Assembly (NCBI RefSeq): GCF_000224145.3
Contig: NC_020177.2
Span: forward strand, 1,893,347 to 1,957,346
Length of the DNA: 64,000 nt
Source of the DNA: Ciona intestinalis
Taxonomy: Eukaryota; Chordata; Ascidiacea; Phlebobranchia; Cionidae
Direction of reading: 5' to 3'
The translations under genes and the position numbers were made by a program. This document shows, one piece after another, positions 53,954-64,000 of this stretch. The notes under the pieces were generated by a model that searched no databases, was not told the origin of the DNA, and saw only the letters and a list, made by a program, of their open reading frames with translations. Position 1 is the stretch's first letter. Each line of letters begins with the position of its first letter.

Positions 53954-54152
53954 ATAGTACTGTGGGGGAAGAAGGAACATCTTTAACACATAATATCCAA
54001 ATATCCTAATCGTGTTTTCAACAATTAACAGCGGTCTATGGGAGACGTAAGATTGCGATTTTATAATGCTTTATAATTATGATCTTTGTTTACTATCAAG
54101 TGGGACGATATAATAGAATGCAAAGGTGTCCCATCTGACCCATCTTACTACG
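53954..54152 (-). mobile_element. TA-flanked MITE ('gatgggacac' family)
   Basis: Left 'agtactgtgggggaagaagg', core 'aacagcggtctatgggagac', right 'gtcccatctgacccatctta'. Confidence 0.88.
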
Positions 54153-54242
54153 TAACTAAATAAAGTAAAGAAACCGTATTATTTTGTTTCGTATAAAATT
54201 TTAGCTAGCATATACTGATTTAAGCAGAGAGAAATATATGTA

Positions 54243-55320
54243 TTGAAGAGTGGGAGAAATTGGGACATTTTAGCACAATCTATGCCTCGTATATAAAAAT
54301 CTAAATATTTAGTTTTTGGGTAATACCGTAAACTTGAACCATCATACTGTTAATAAATGAAAACAAAAAATATTTTAAAACACACAAGTGTTTTTTTTGC
54401 GACTCGCACATCATGTGCTATTTGAGCGGTTCGCAAACATGCGAGGTAAAGTGGAACAACTCAAATTTTTTAAATGTTTCCTACAGTGTGTTATCATATG
54501 AAAAATTGGTATTGTCAAAACAGTAATTGGTATTCAGATTATTACCAGAAAAACTTACACTAACAGAATAATTATAAAAGACATAAAACTTTGCACTTTT
54601 GACTCACATTTGGTATTGCTACACTGAACCTCACATATAGGCCACTTCTCCTAAAAAAGTGGCTGCTGTGACTAAATTCCGAAAATATTTTCTATACATT
54701 GTCTTATTATTATATCAGTATATCATATTTGATTTACCAATGAGATATTAATTCTTGAATTACAAACAAAACAATAAACACCTGCAAAACTACAATGTGG
54801 ATGGGACACCAAGTTGAAAGTTCTTTATATTAACAATATTGTACAAAGTGTGTGTAATCCAACAAATTTAACATGCTGTGTTAATTTCTTTCCAAAATAA
54901 ACTTTATATACACAAACACAAATGTGAGTATGTGACATAATTTGTTATTATTGCAGCGATAATTAAAGCCAAGTTAATCTCTGCCTAATTTTTTGATATT
55001 TACATAATTCAGTTATTTTTAAAATAAAACTGGTTTATGAGACAAAAACTGTACGAAGTTTTTATGCTTTTTTTCGTGTGATTTAGTTTCATCCATATCA
55101 GCAACACGTTAATTTTCACACATTCAAAAAAGATTGTTTTTAGGATTTTTCATAGTTAAAAACAGTAATCGGCTTTGGCGTCGGCTTATTAGTTCTGAGA
55201 ATACTGTTGAATAACGCTGTAACATTTTTAGCAGTCTATCACCAAATGAGGGCGCAAAAAACACGGTTTAAACAAGTTTTCTACCACCCCGCGTCAAGTT
55301 TACACCACTCCATTATAAAA
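54243..55320 (-). mobile_element. Diverged older copy of the 1.3-kb element
   Basis: Left 'gaagagtgggagaaattggg', then 'tttttgggtaataccgtaaa', 'ctacaatgtggatgggacac', 'tttatgagacaaaaactgta' and 'aacagtaatcggctttggcg' in the order of 49681-51035, much more diverged and with a lost right end. Confidence 0.75.
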
Positions 55321-55845
55321 TATGTTGTCTGACACAAACCAAGATTTATTTCTGTTTACTTAATTACACAACAACAGCAATGTTGGAAGAGAGTAGCGGG
55401 GTTGGAAAAACAGAGTTGGAATATTCTGGGAGCCACAGAAATACAAAAGATACCGTACCTTTGTTTTGACAGTTTTCGTGTGGAGCACACGCTTACGGTT
55501 TTTCACGCATTCTCTCATTATATTACCGTATTCCGTTTAAGTAACATTGGTGTTTTACAAATGATATTTTGTAAATAAAAGTAGGTATTAGCAAACACTG
55601 TTCTGTGTAGTACAACCGAAAACCTTTTGAACTTTTGGTGAGCCTAATTTTTTTTAATCGGCACAAAGTAGTTGCACTTATAATTCTAAAACAAAAAGAA
55701 AAAACATGACAGGAATATTGTACGAAAAGTGTTTACCATATTTTGTAAGTTATCGCGGCATTATGCTAGTAACGTGGTTCGCTGTATAACTTTTCTAGAT
55801 ATATAGAGTAAATATAGATGTTCGGCGGCGTGTTGCAGCTTAAAA

Positions 55846-58800
55846 ATGAACGATGGAACTGAAAGTGAAGACAGCTCCTATTTCATGGAGGTTTACGACC
55901 GAATTCATGCAGTTGATCTCGTCTTAAGGTTTTTAACTATTTTATGTTATGACCTGAACTCTTTGCCTTAAATATTTTAACGTCTTGGAAATATATCTGG
56001 TGCTAGTGAAGAATCACCCCCCACCTTATTTGCTAACCACTAGCCCCTAACCCCTAGGTTTAGGTAGGGGGTTATGTTGATGGTTAGGGGGTAGTGGTTA
56101 TAGGGGTTAGTGGTTAGGGGTTAGTGGTTAGCAAATAAGGTGGGGGAAGACTCTTCACTAGCACCATGTATCGTTTTGTGCATATATATTGTTATCAAAT
56201 AAATTTATATATAAAAATAATCCTCCTGTGGCCGGAAAACCACAGTTGTTATAACATGAGTGTTCTATTTCACCCCCTTATGCCAGCTTACGAGTTACCG
56301 TGTATAATACTTTGTGGGTGATTAGTTTTATATGTATTGTTGTTAATTTGGACAACTCATTAGTGACCACTGGGTTGGAGCAATTGCTGTTAAGTGTCTT
56401 GCCAAGGGACACATACGGGTAGGGATGCACATTACAGAATAATTAGGTATTCTAGGATATTCCAGGATATCCTAGAATACTTTATTTCGAATGTAGAATT
56501 CCGAATCTAGAATTTCAAATTATTTTGTATTTATAGGAAAAAATAATCTTACCCACATAAGTCAGTTTATTGACTCTTTCATATCAGCCTTTTTGGATCA
56601 TGAGCAGTAAAATGATCAAAAATTGTACTTTTGGGTAGTTTTTGCGTCATGAAACGTATAGCAGGCTATGAAAAGAAGTTTTAAAACGTTTACTCTTGAA
56701 AGTCCCACAAACACAAAAATATTTTTTTCAAAATTAATAACTTTTAAAAATTGTTAATATACTATATGAGATCCCGTAATTATATCCCGTAATTAGATTC
56801 GATTTATAAAAGGATTCGAATCTCATGGATTCGAAAATCTGTAATGTGCATTCCTACATAGGGTAATACTGCCGCTGCTGACCAGTAAAAATTTGGATAT
56901 CAAAATGTTCCTTACGTCTCCGTGATACCCGCTGTATAATTTATTTTTAAAAAAACTCGGGCGTTCGTGTCGAAGGTTAACTTTGAAAATGTGTGAAATC
57001 GTGCTGCGTCACCGTATTTTCCACACAAGCCGCCAAAGGTTAGATTATTACGTCATGGAATGCTTATTACCACCTTTGATTTCTATGTTACAGATTACGT
57101 AATTTGTTAGTTTTTTGGGGGGTTAGGGGTTAAAAGTAGGGGTTGGGTTAAGGGTTAGGGCTTGGGGTTTCCCTAGCATAAAACATGGCGAAAATCAAGA
57201 TTATAACGTGCTGTAACGTATGTAATATGTCACTCCTGTGGCGTAACATATCGCTATTGTGACGTAGGAAATGGTTACCCTTATGCAAGTCAGGCAAATT
57301 ATGGTGACGCAGCACGTTTTTGCTCATTTTTAAAGTTACATTTCAACAGGAACGCCTGACTTTTTTCAAAAAAAAAATTATATAGTGGGTATTAGGTAAG
57401 GAACATTTTGGGACCAAAATTTTCACTGATCACCGGGGGCGGTATTACTCACATCCGCCCGCAATGGTAGCAGTGACGAGCCTCGAACCAATTTTCTCTA
57501 GGTTCAGGGCATTTGTGCTAACCAAGTGCCGGATGCATACCTATACTGCTATATATATCTATGTGAGGGTAAATTTGTAACAATGATTTATTTAAAATTA
57601 TCTAATATAGAGGTAGTGACCATCCAGACAGCATCGAGATCTCTCCATCTAAAATTCAAACCAAGAAAGGGGATGGCACAGTTGAGACTTATCCTTTAGT
57701 TGTGAACATTGAACCTACATCATGTACATCTATTCAAAAACATATGAATGAAGGTGTGTAGGCTAACTAAAAAAATTGGCCCATTAATTTGTTTATAAAG
57801 GAAAAAATGATTGGTATTTAGGCATTTTGTTTAAAAATGGTACGGATAATATAAAATTAACATATATAAAAATATATATTATGAATATGAGTGTAACTTG
57901 CTTTATATAAGAATTTAAATAAGATGAAACAAAATTGTTCTTCCAGGTATTGGTATGCGTTTACAGCTCCGCGACTCAAATCCTGAACCTCAGACCAGTT
58001 TGTTAAGTACAACAGTGAAGAGAGTTTCAAATGAAATCAGTCGTCTCGAACGTGGGTCAAGCCAGTGTGGCTGCAAAACTTGTGGTCTAACACTGTTTGT
58101 TAAAAATGTGTAAGTTTTTTACGATGTTTTAATCAGATTTCAGTTGTAGATCTGCCCGCCTTTTTACTTACTGCAGAACCATAGTCATTTGTTTGTACTA
58201 ACAATATGTGGTAAAAAATGAATAAATAGTAAGCTTTAGAAATATTTTCAAAAGAAACTGCAAACTTGATTAAATCTCAGTATAGAGTACCTGTGCCTTG
58301 AACACATGTAATTTGTAATGTGCAATGTTATAGTCTGGTGCGAGCAACCCACAGTTGTTGGAGCGCTGGGATTTTACGCAGAGAAAGAATAGATATTCAA
58401 GACTTAACATTACTATTGTTGTGTGTCGTGTGTGCATGGTCTTTTGCCCCTTGAGCAACAGATTTTTTTAATTTCTCTAAGCCTATGGTGTCTTACGGAA
58501 TGTTTAAATTGTCATCCACATATAAATAAAATCGGTCCGGAAGATTAGTCACTCACAAAATTATATAAGATATGTGGTAACTAAAATGTCATGCAAAGAT
58601 GAGTAAGTTCCATTTATTCATTAATATTAAAAAATGGTTTATCTATTTAGGAAATTTAACCGAGTTCTGCCATTACCTTCACAAAGTTGGAGAGATCTCT
58701 TTAACAATTGGTCGTGTTGTAGTCATTCACACAAACAAAAAGAGAGCAACAAAGAAAAAGTGACAACGCCAGGTTAGAGAAATTTGTGCTTACTTTTAGC

Positions 58801-61800
58801 AACAAACACATGTGCTTTACAATTTCAATTTACCAAACATTTAAAAATTTATTTTGCAGCTTTTGTTACAAATGGAGTATTAAAACCACGTGAAAATGAT
58901 TGCCTTATCAGCGACTTTCATATCATGGTGCACACTAAGACAGTGGAGAGGAAAAATATTTTACTTCGAAAATTGGACTACCTACCAAAAGAGGTAGAAA
59001 TGCACTGTATTACCTAATTAGTTTCACTACTTGACAGTAAACTAGATTGAGTGTGTGTAACCTATTGGTCCTTGTGTGGCAGGGCAATGATAATTGATAT
59101 GTTTGCAACGGCACTTTGTTTTATGAGCATTGTGCCTGCTTATAAGTCAAAAGTCAACACATATATTATATATATTTATGGGTGTTTATTTATTTTCATT
59201 TTTTGTTTTAATACCTTATGTAAATGCTATAGATTCTATAGAATTGAATGACTTAATAGCCTAAACATAATATCCATACACGTGAGTTTGTGACACATAC
59301 TTTACAGGGAGCTCTTACCTCAAGAGAAATGAAATGCTCTCGTTGTCGGGCTGTGCTTGGGGAAGCTGTTGGTTATGAGAAAAGCACCATAGAAGCATAC
59401 AAGCTTAACAAAAACAGCATTGAGGTTCTATCACTGAGAAAACACCTATCTGAGACGTTTGTAAGGTGGGTGCAAATTTCTTTCATTTTCGAGTTTTTCA
59501 ATTGTCAGTAATGATTGGAAGACTCTGTTTTACAGGCCCGTCTTTTTCAGTGAATTCTTTCTTGAACGAATCCTTGCACAGCAGCTGTCGAACGCGGTTG
59601 ACGTGCATGCGACCCACATGTTTATTGTGCAAGACTTGAATGAGAAAGTGCATGTGCTGGTATATCTTTAATTATTTTTTAACTATTGGCCTTTCTTACT
59701 TTATTTAGAAAAAAATCTTTTGGATATTGTTGCCCAAAAAGCTCTATAGTTAAGTTTGTACAAATCTGAAAAATGCCTAAATAAACATTTTACAAAAGGA
59801 ACAGCAAACATGATTGAATCAGCAGTTTCTATTATAATATTTAAACAAAATAACTATTTTCTTTATAAAACACCCATCTAAAACTGGCAAAAATGTTAAA
59901 TGTTTTTCCACCAAATAATTAATAGTCTTTATAGGTTAATGGTATAATGTAACAGAAAAGGAAGCATGGTTGGTAAAACTTCATAATTTCTTCTTAGATT
60001 CGAGTGATGAACACAAGCACAAGGTTGTATGTAAACAACGGAAAATCTGTGAATGAAATCACAGAATCAACCCGGGAGTTTTGCAGCATTTCTACAAATG
60101 CCAGAAGTAAGTAATACACTACTTTTGTAGATACAATTCTAATTTTGTATTTCACGCAATTTTTGAAACTCTACATTTTTATTTACAAATGTTTGTATTT
60201 TACATAGTTTTTGAAAGCCTAAATTTTGGAGGATAAATTTGGTTTAACATTGTTCGGATATTGTAATTTGAGTTGGTCTTAACCCCACCAAAACATACAA
60301 AAAATAAACCAACTTTACAAATGCTGCACAGTGACAGTGTATTTATGTATTTCATTAACCATCCTATAGTTAATATAGTTTGAGTATTCAAAATTATCTT
60401 TATAATTATTGGTACCAATTTACTTTACCTAAGCTAGAACAATAAACTAATATTATTCATGGTTTTTTTGTTGTTTCACACCAATCACACGTTATCTGGT
60501 TGATCTGCACATTAGTAACTTCCATTGGTTTTTGTTATTCAATTTTATTCCTTCCTTATCTCACCTAGTTTTCAAATATTTCCCCAGCTAGACCAGATAA
60601 TCAAAAAAGTAATGTAAAACATTTTATTTAAAAAGATTTTTTTCTATACAGTTCAATCAAGTAACGTGAAAATGAAAAAAGGAAAATCAACAACAGAGAA
60701 TTCTGGTGTATGTCACCATGGCAATGGAGATGGGCATGCAAGCCACAGTAAAGGCAGACAAAGTCGACAGTTCACGGAAATTACTGAAGAATCGGATCAA
60801 GTTGAGAACGATCGCATAAGAAGGGACGGCCCTCCCTGTATGCAGGGGAATAAAGTTGCTGAAGTCATCGAAAAATTATTTTCATTTTCAACTCATCTTA
60901 TCTCAATAGGGTAAGTAAAATGGATAAATGAATGTAACTTTTAACTTATGTTATCCACGTGGGCCGGGAAATGACGGTCGTTATAACATGAGTGTTTTGT
61001 TTCATACACCTCGTGCCAGTTTTCGAGTTACCGAGTATGTTACTTTGTGGGTGATTACTTAGGGGGATTTTATCATTTTTTTCAGATACAAAATAAATTA
61101 TTTGGTACAGCAGTCTATTTAATTGGTGTTCTGTAGTTGATTTTTAAGTAACTGATTTAGTGATATTAGGTTTACTTATTTACATAGGTGTATACAATTA
61201 AAAAAAAACTAAATGAATTTAATTATAAAAAGTCTGCCAGTTTAATTTCCCGCCATTTTTTGCTTTATACTGTAACATTACTGTGCAATGTTTGAAATGT
61301 TTATATCCTGTTGCAGTTTGAACAATGTAATCATGGTTTATTGGCACATTGTTAAGTTTATTTGGTAGTCTCTAGCCTAAAAGGCCTAATTAACTGTAAA
61401 AACTTCCGTGGCAAAGTGGTTAGCTCGCCCACCCTAACCCACAGGTAATGGGTTTAAGGCTTGTAGTTGCTACCATTGCAACCTTATGTGTCCTTGGGCA
61501 AGACACTTAACGGCAATTGCTCCAACCCAGTGGTCGCTGATGGGTTTAGTGAAGAAGTATCATAAAATTATAAATTTAATTTTTTTGCAGGCGTACATGC
61601 AATGAGATACGAGAGGCCGATCCAACTGGTTGCGAACGTATTGTGAAAGTTATGTATGCAAGTACAGACAATCCAAAAATGAAACAGTGAGTACTGAGTA
61701 ATGTGTTTTCGGCAGTACCTGTATCAAAATAATGTAACAACTTTATTTGTCTCTTCGATTATGGTCGCGAATTAGAAATATTTTAAATGAAAAGAAAGGA

Positions 61801-62384
61801 TATAGCGACAAAACAACAGTTGTTAAAACATGCTTGCAGTTAAAAACCTATTTACATTTAATTGAAAGAAAATAAGGCTACACCTAGCAGACAAATGAGC
61901 TATTTAAGTTTATGTAACTATCAAGTTGAACCTTTAATAGAAACAAAAAAATAAAAGATCATCTTTTTGCTTTGCACATTTTTGTATAGTATATATGACT
62001 GCTAATTTGAACCCATTATGAGCATTAGATTGGGGTGATTGCTAGAATCGATCTTATTTGTAGAGGAAATTGACGTAACCAATGTGTTGCAGCACAACAA
62101 CTATTATTTTCCTGGAAATCTTAACGAACATAACTATTAAACATGTGTTTGTGTATTTTCACTATTTTGCCTATGAATCTTAATAAACATAACCATAATA
62201 CTTGTGTATATTATTTCCCAGGCAAACAGCCAAGTGGTTAAAAGACGAACGGACCCTCACACTTACCTACCCACATGAAATATGTGTTCAGATGTTGCTT
62301 GTACTTGTCTCCAGCACTCTTACAATGCCAGTAGCATATCGTGTGTTCGGTGACTTTGTGGTCGGGTTTTTGCGCCTTGATTGA
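55846..62384 (+). CDS. UBE3D: E3 ubiquitin-protein ligase E3D (UBE3D, HECT-like), 11 exons, 517 aa
   Basis: Model: 55846-55928, 57611-57753, 57947-58109, 58651-58772, 58860-58993, 59308-59465, 59536-59659, 59998-60106, 60652-60910, 61591-61686, 62222-62384; 1554 nt, every phase consistent. The family accepts ubiquitin from UBE2C-type E2 enzymes through a HECT-like fold and binds cyclin B; nuclear and cytosolic. Seen: CGCKTC (Cys116/118/121), FNRVLPLPSQSWRDLFNNW with CC after it, KPRENDCLISD (Cys185), the second Cys pair CSRCRAVLGE (225/228) and the conserved C-terminus (LTLTYPHEICVQMLLVLVSS ... VGFLRLD). Exon 9 carries a variable hydrophilic insert rich in His, Gly and Lys. Intron 1 is a nest of transposons; introns 9 and 10 hold SINE and other repeat pieces. 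The exon 8 donor follows the single base of a split codon, the main place where a junction could shift. Confidence 0.92.
55998..56166. repeat. 169-bp inverted repeat with telomere-like TTAGGGG core
   Basis: The outer arms 'tggtgctagtgaagaatc' and 'cttcactagcacca' pair, continuing through 'cccaccttatttgctaacca' and its complement. The centre is made of 'ggttagggg' and 'gtagtggtta' units. In UBE3D intron 1. Confidence 0.9.
56222..56417 (-). repeat. tRNA-derived SINE, left part of an interrupted copy
   Basis: 'gtggccggaaaaccacagtt', 'ccagcttacgagttaccgtg', 'ttagtgaccactgggttgga' and 'gccaagggacacatacg', interrupted at 56417. The rest resumes at 57450. Confidence 0.85.
56412..56864. mobile_element. 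Nested hAT-like element, 437 bp
   Basis: Element 56420-56856 with ends 'tagggatgcacattacaga' and 'tctgtaatgtgcattccta'. The interior has palindromic 'aggatattccaggatatcct'. Flanks 'catacggg' and 'catagggt': the right copy looks like the left with one C lost. Confidence 0.82.
57117..57178 (+). repeat. G-rich tract, quadruplex-prone
   Basis: Seven or more runs of three to six G in 60 bp, in 'ttaggggttaaaagtagggg' style, with 'aagggttagggcttgggg'. It lies between the arms of the element in UBE3D intron 1, on the transcribed sense strand. Confidence 0.8.
57458..57535 (-). repeat. tRNA-derived SINE, right (head) part of the interrupted copy
   Basis: 'cccgcaatggtagcagtgac', 'gagcctcgaacc' (B-box complement) and 'gtgctaaccaagtgcc' (A-box region). 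Completes the SINE broken at 56417. Confidence 0.8.
60942..61072 (-). repeat. tRNA-derived SINE, tail fragment
   Basis: 'gggaaatgacggtcgttata', 'catacacctcgtgccag' and 'tatgttactttgtgggtgat'. In UBE3D intron 9. Confidence 0.75.
61408..61555 (+). repeat. tRNA-derived SINE, head and body fragment
   Basis: 'ttccgtggcaaagtggttag', 'aatgggtttaaggcttg', 'tatgtgtccttgggcaagac' and 'ttgctccaacccagtggtcg'. It ends 35 bp before the exon 10 acceptor of UBE3D. Confidence 0.8.
61785..61935 (+). repeat. Interspersed repeat ('gcgacaaaacaacagttgtt' family), copy 3
   Basis: 'tagcgacaaaacaacagttg', 'tatttacatttaattgaaag' and 'ctacacctagcagacaaatg', as at 13770. UBE3D intron 10. Confidence 0.7.
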
Positions 62385-62512
62385 CAGATCGTTTATTTTA
62401 AAAATCAATATTCCAAAATTTCCATTCCAGTTTAAAATTTATTTAAATTCCAAAACAAAAAAGCTGGATGAAAAAAATATTGCAGTTTGAAACATTTATT
62501 AGAAATAAATGA

Positions 62513-62518
62513 AATTTT
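62513..62518 (+). terminator. Polyadenylation signal of UBE3D
   Basis: AATAAA 128 nt after the stop codon, in 'tattagaaataaatgaaatt'. Confidence 0.45.
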
Positions 62519-63148
62519 CACTGCAGTAAGAGCTAGTCTAGTATAGCTAACGCATAAAATATTATTTATTCAATATGTTCCACTGAGTGCTGACAATACA
62601 ACTAAACGCTAGCGTGTAATTTTTAGGTCTGAAATGTGTTAAATGTTTACATTATAGTTAATTTTGCAAAGCTGCCTAAATCTATAAACTGCTCTTTGTT
62701 GAACAACTGCTGCTGTTATAAAACGTGCTGTTTGGATCGTTTACTGTTCAGTTTATAATTTTTTTTATAAAACTTGTTTCTTTGCCAAATAAACGTTTTC
62801 AATAAACATGTTTGATTGATTGCCACTCAAAGGTTACTACCACATGTAACGTTCTAAGTAATTAAGTTGGCTCATAAACTCAACGTCAATCAGTGACCAC
62901 TGGGTTGGACTTGGAACAGTTGCACTTGTTGTCATTTAATTGCACTTGTCATTTTTTATTTGGCACAGCAGACAATTTACCTCTAACATATTTTGTTCAT
63001 CGTGTACATTCATTTTTACCGATAACTATTTATTGCTAACTACAGACTAACTACTTATATGTTTGTCGTTTTGTCACGAACGGGTGGACCTTTTTGTTGT
63101 GAACCTAATTTACCGTTCTGCTTTTTTCTTCTATTGTTTTCAGTGAAT

Positions 63149-63223
63149 ATGTTGAAACTTTTCATCCTATTTACTTTCATTGCAAATTCTACTTCAGCAC
63201 AAGAACAACAATCAGAGAAGTAA
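63149..63223 (+). CDS. Signal-peptide-like micro-ORF, 24 aa
   Basis: ATG follows a strong 3' splice site (ttcttctattgttttcag at 63144). The frame MLKLFILFTFIANSTSAQ is a textbook signal peptide, then a few polar residues and a stop. A possible donor 'aagtaacc' overlaps the stop codon, so it could instead be the first coding exon of a secreted protein whose remaining exons would have to lie inside or beyond the antisense PSMA4 gene. No partner exon was found. It may be chance. Confidence 0.22.
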   Translation: MLKLFILFTFIANSTSAQEQQSEK

Positions 63224-63350
63224 CCAAAGTGGAACTTTATCTAGCAGCGCACTGAATAACTGTGCGTCGTATCACTTTAACGTTTTCAATTCACGAATTA
63301 TTGTTCACAACAGTTTCTAGCACAGCATATAACTTTTAAAGTTCCCATTT

Positions 63351-63973
63351 TCACTTTCTTGACTTGGATGGCGTCATCTTTTCTTTTTCTTTTCTCTCCG
63401 CCTCCAATTTAACTTTTTCTTGTTCATATTCAGCGCAGAGTTTATCAACTGCAGCAGCAGTTAGAACAGTGATCACTGTACGACCTTCAACTCGTGTCAA
63501 AGTAGCCATCTCAACCTACACTCATTAAATGGTAAAAAATATAAATAAGTTTTTGAAAAGGCAGATGAAAACTTGTGGTCATAGTGTTTGTCCAATACCC
63601 AATTAAAAGCTTGATATTGTTACCATTGTGGTTGTGTGTAAAATACAAAAACCAATAATTGCTTCCACCACTTGATCAATGAAAAAACAAAAAAACAATC
63701 ATCTAAAAAGTTCAATATTTGGTAACTTGCAAGTAGACACAAGGTGTATGATGCACCACATACAAAGACACTCATGGTATAACTATTACATGTTAAAACA
63801 CTTATATGTAATATGTTACTTAGTTTAAAATGCCACTTCTGATTGTTTACCCTTTCAGAAGTTAGTTTATTGGTGTCCAGTGTTTTGCTGAGAACTTTCA
63901 CAGCCAGTTTCAAAGCATCGTTAAGATTTGTCTCGTTCTCCTTATATTCTTGCTTAAGCATTGAAATAGCAGC
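63351..63973 (-). CDS. PSMA4: Proteasome subunit alpha type-4, C-terminal two exons (partial)
   Basis: Model (minus): 63973-63851 and 63515-63351, 41 plus 55 codons with stop, phase 0 junction. The remainder of the gene lies beyond the right edge of the window. PSMA4 is one of seven alpha subunits of the 20S proteasome ring. Seen: [38 protein letters not shown] and the charged Glu/Lys-rich tail ending in SRK, the same order as the vertebrate C-terminus (ALAIKVLNKT, EKVEIATLTR). The tail replaces the vertebrate poly-Glu/Lys end with MTPSKSRK. It is convergent with UBE3D. Confidence 0.92.
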
Positions 63974-64000
63974 CTGGAGATGAAAATAAACAAGTATATA

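Larger units (their letters stand above)
52279..55845. other. Intergenic between divergent CD225 and UBE3D genes
   Basis: Two MITEs (52356-52558, 53954-54152), a SINE (53660-53935) and a diverged 1.1-kb relative of the large element (54243-55320). The 52356 MITE lies 78 bp upstream of the CD225 start codon, in its leader or promoter. The frame at 53414-53683 is not supported. No other gene seen. Confidence 0.6.
56410..57457. mobile_element. Element with TIR and 8-bp duplication, inserted in the SINE
   Basis: Element 56418-57449 (containing a nested hAT): left end 'gggtaatactgccg' (split by the hAT), right end 'gcggtattact'. Flanks 'cacatacg' (56410-56417) and 'cacatccg' (57450-57457) differ at one base. 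Sub-terminal arms 'gggcgttcgtgtcgaa' (56959) and 'caggaacgcctgac' (57347) pair over about 60 bp, including 'cgtgctgcgtcacc'. Diverged relatives at 8226 and 20803. Confidence 0.72.
62385..63350. other. Intergenic between convergent UBE3D and PSMA4
   Basis: UBE3D 3' UTR, a SINE scrap near 62890 ('cagtgaccactgggttgga'), then a plus-strand micro-ORF with a signal-peptide look (63149-63223). Nothing else recognised. Confidence 0.55.

Overview
The window reads as nuclear DNA of a solitary tunicate (Ciona type). It is AT-rich, has compact multi-exon genes with short introns, encodes chordate orthologues, and is saturated with small non-autonomous DNA transposons and a tRNA-derived SINE. The organism call is inference from gene content and repeat style; no database was searched. 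There are two assembly gaps (41053-41526 and 46419-46667) and one single N at 41008. All multi-exon models were built by hand: every junction was checked for GT/AG and reading frame.

Layout. 0-8.5 kb: a 12-exon fatty acyl-CoA reductase on the minus strand. 8.5-13.6 kb: a repeat-rich stretch with a 535-bp hAT-like element, two relatives of it, and a small minus-strand gene for a 72-residue secreted acidic peptide. 13.6-19.9 kb: ethanolamine kinase (9 exons) and BLOC1S2, both minus. 20-23 kb: repeats, including a Mutator-like element. 23.1-24.6 kb: an intronless SLC43 transporter, plus. 27.5-29 kb: a three-exon secreted microseminoprotein (PSP94/MSMP)-like protein, plus. 34-38.4 kb: an eight-exon secreted LRR - mucin stalk - fibronectin type II protein, plus. 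40-46 kb: a caspase, minus, whose 5' end is unresolved. 49-52.3 kb: a three-exon CD225/dispanin membrane protein, minus. 55.8-62.4 kb: UBE3D, an 11-exon E3 ligase, plus. 63.35 kb to the right edge: the last two exons of proteasome subunit PSMA4, minus.

The genes do not form an operon or a pathway cluster; they are independent housekeeping, lipid, trafficking, ubiquitin and secreted-protein genes. The loosest theme is cell-surface or extracellular defence and cell death in 27-52 kb (microseminoprotein-like, LRR/FN2, caspase, CD225), which is suggestive only.

The strongest candidates for something undescribed are the LRR-mucin-FN2 architecture, the tunicate microseminoprotein-like protein that appears to lack both partners of one vertebrate disulfide, the 72-residue peptide gene with its duplicated upstream region, and the density and nesting of transposons (about nineteen copies of one TA-flanked MITE in 43 kb, a near-identical long inverted repeat spanning an assembly gap, and a SINE / element / hAT insertion sandwich whose order can be read from target duplications).
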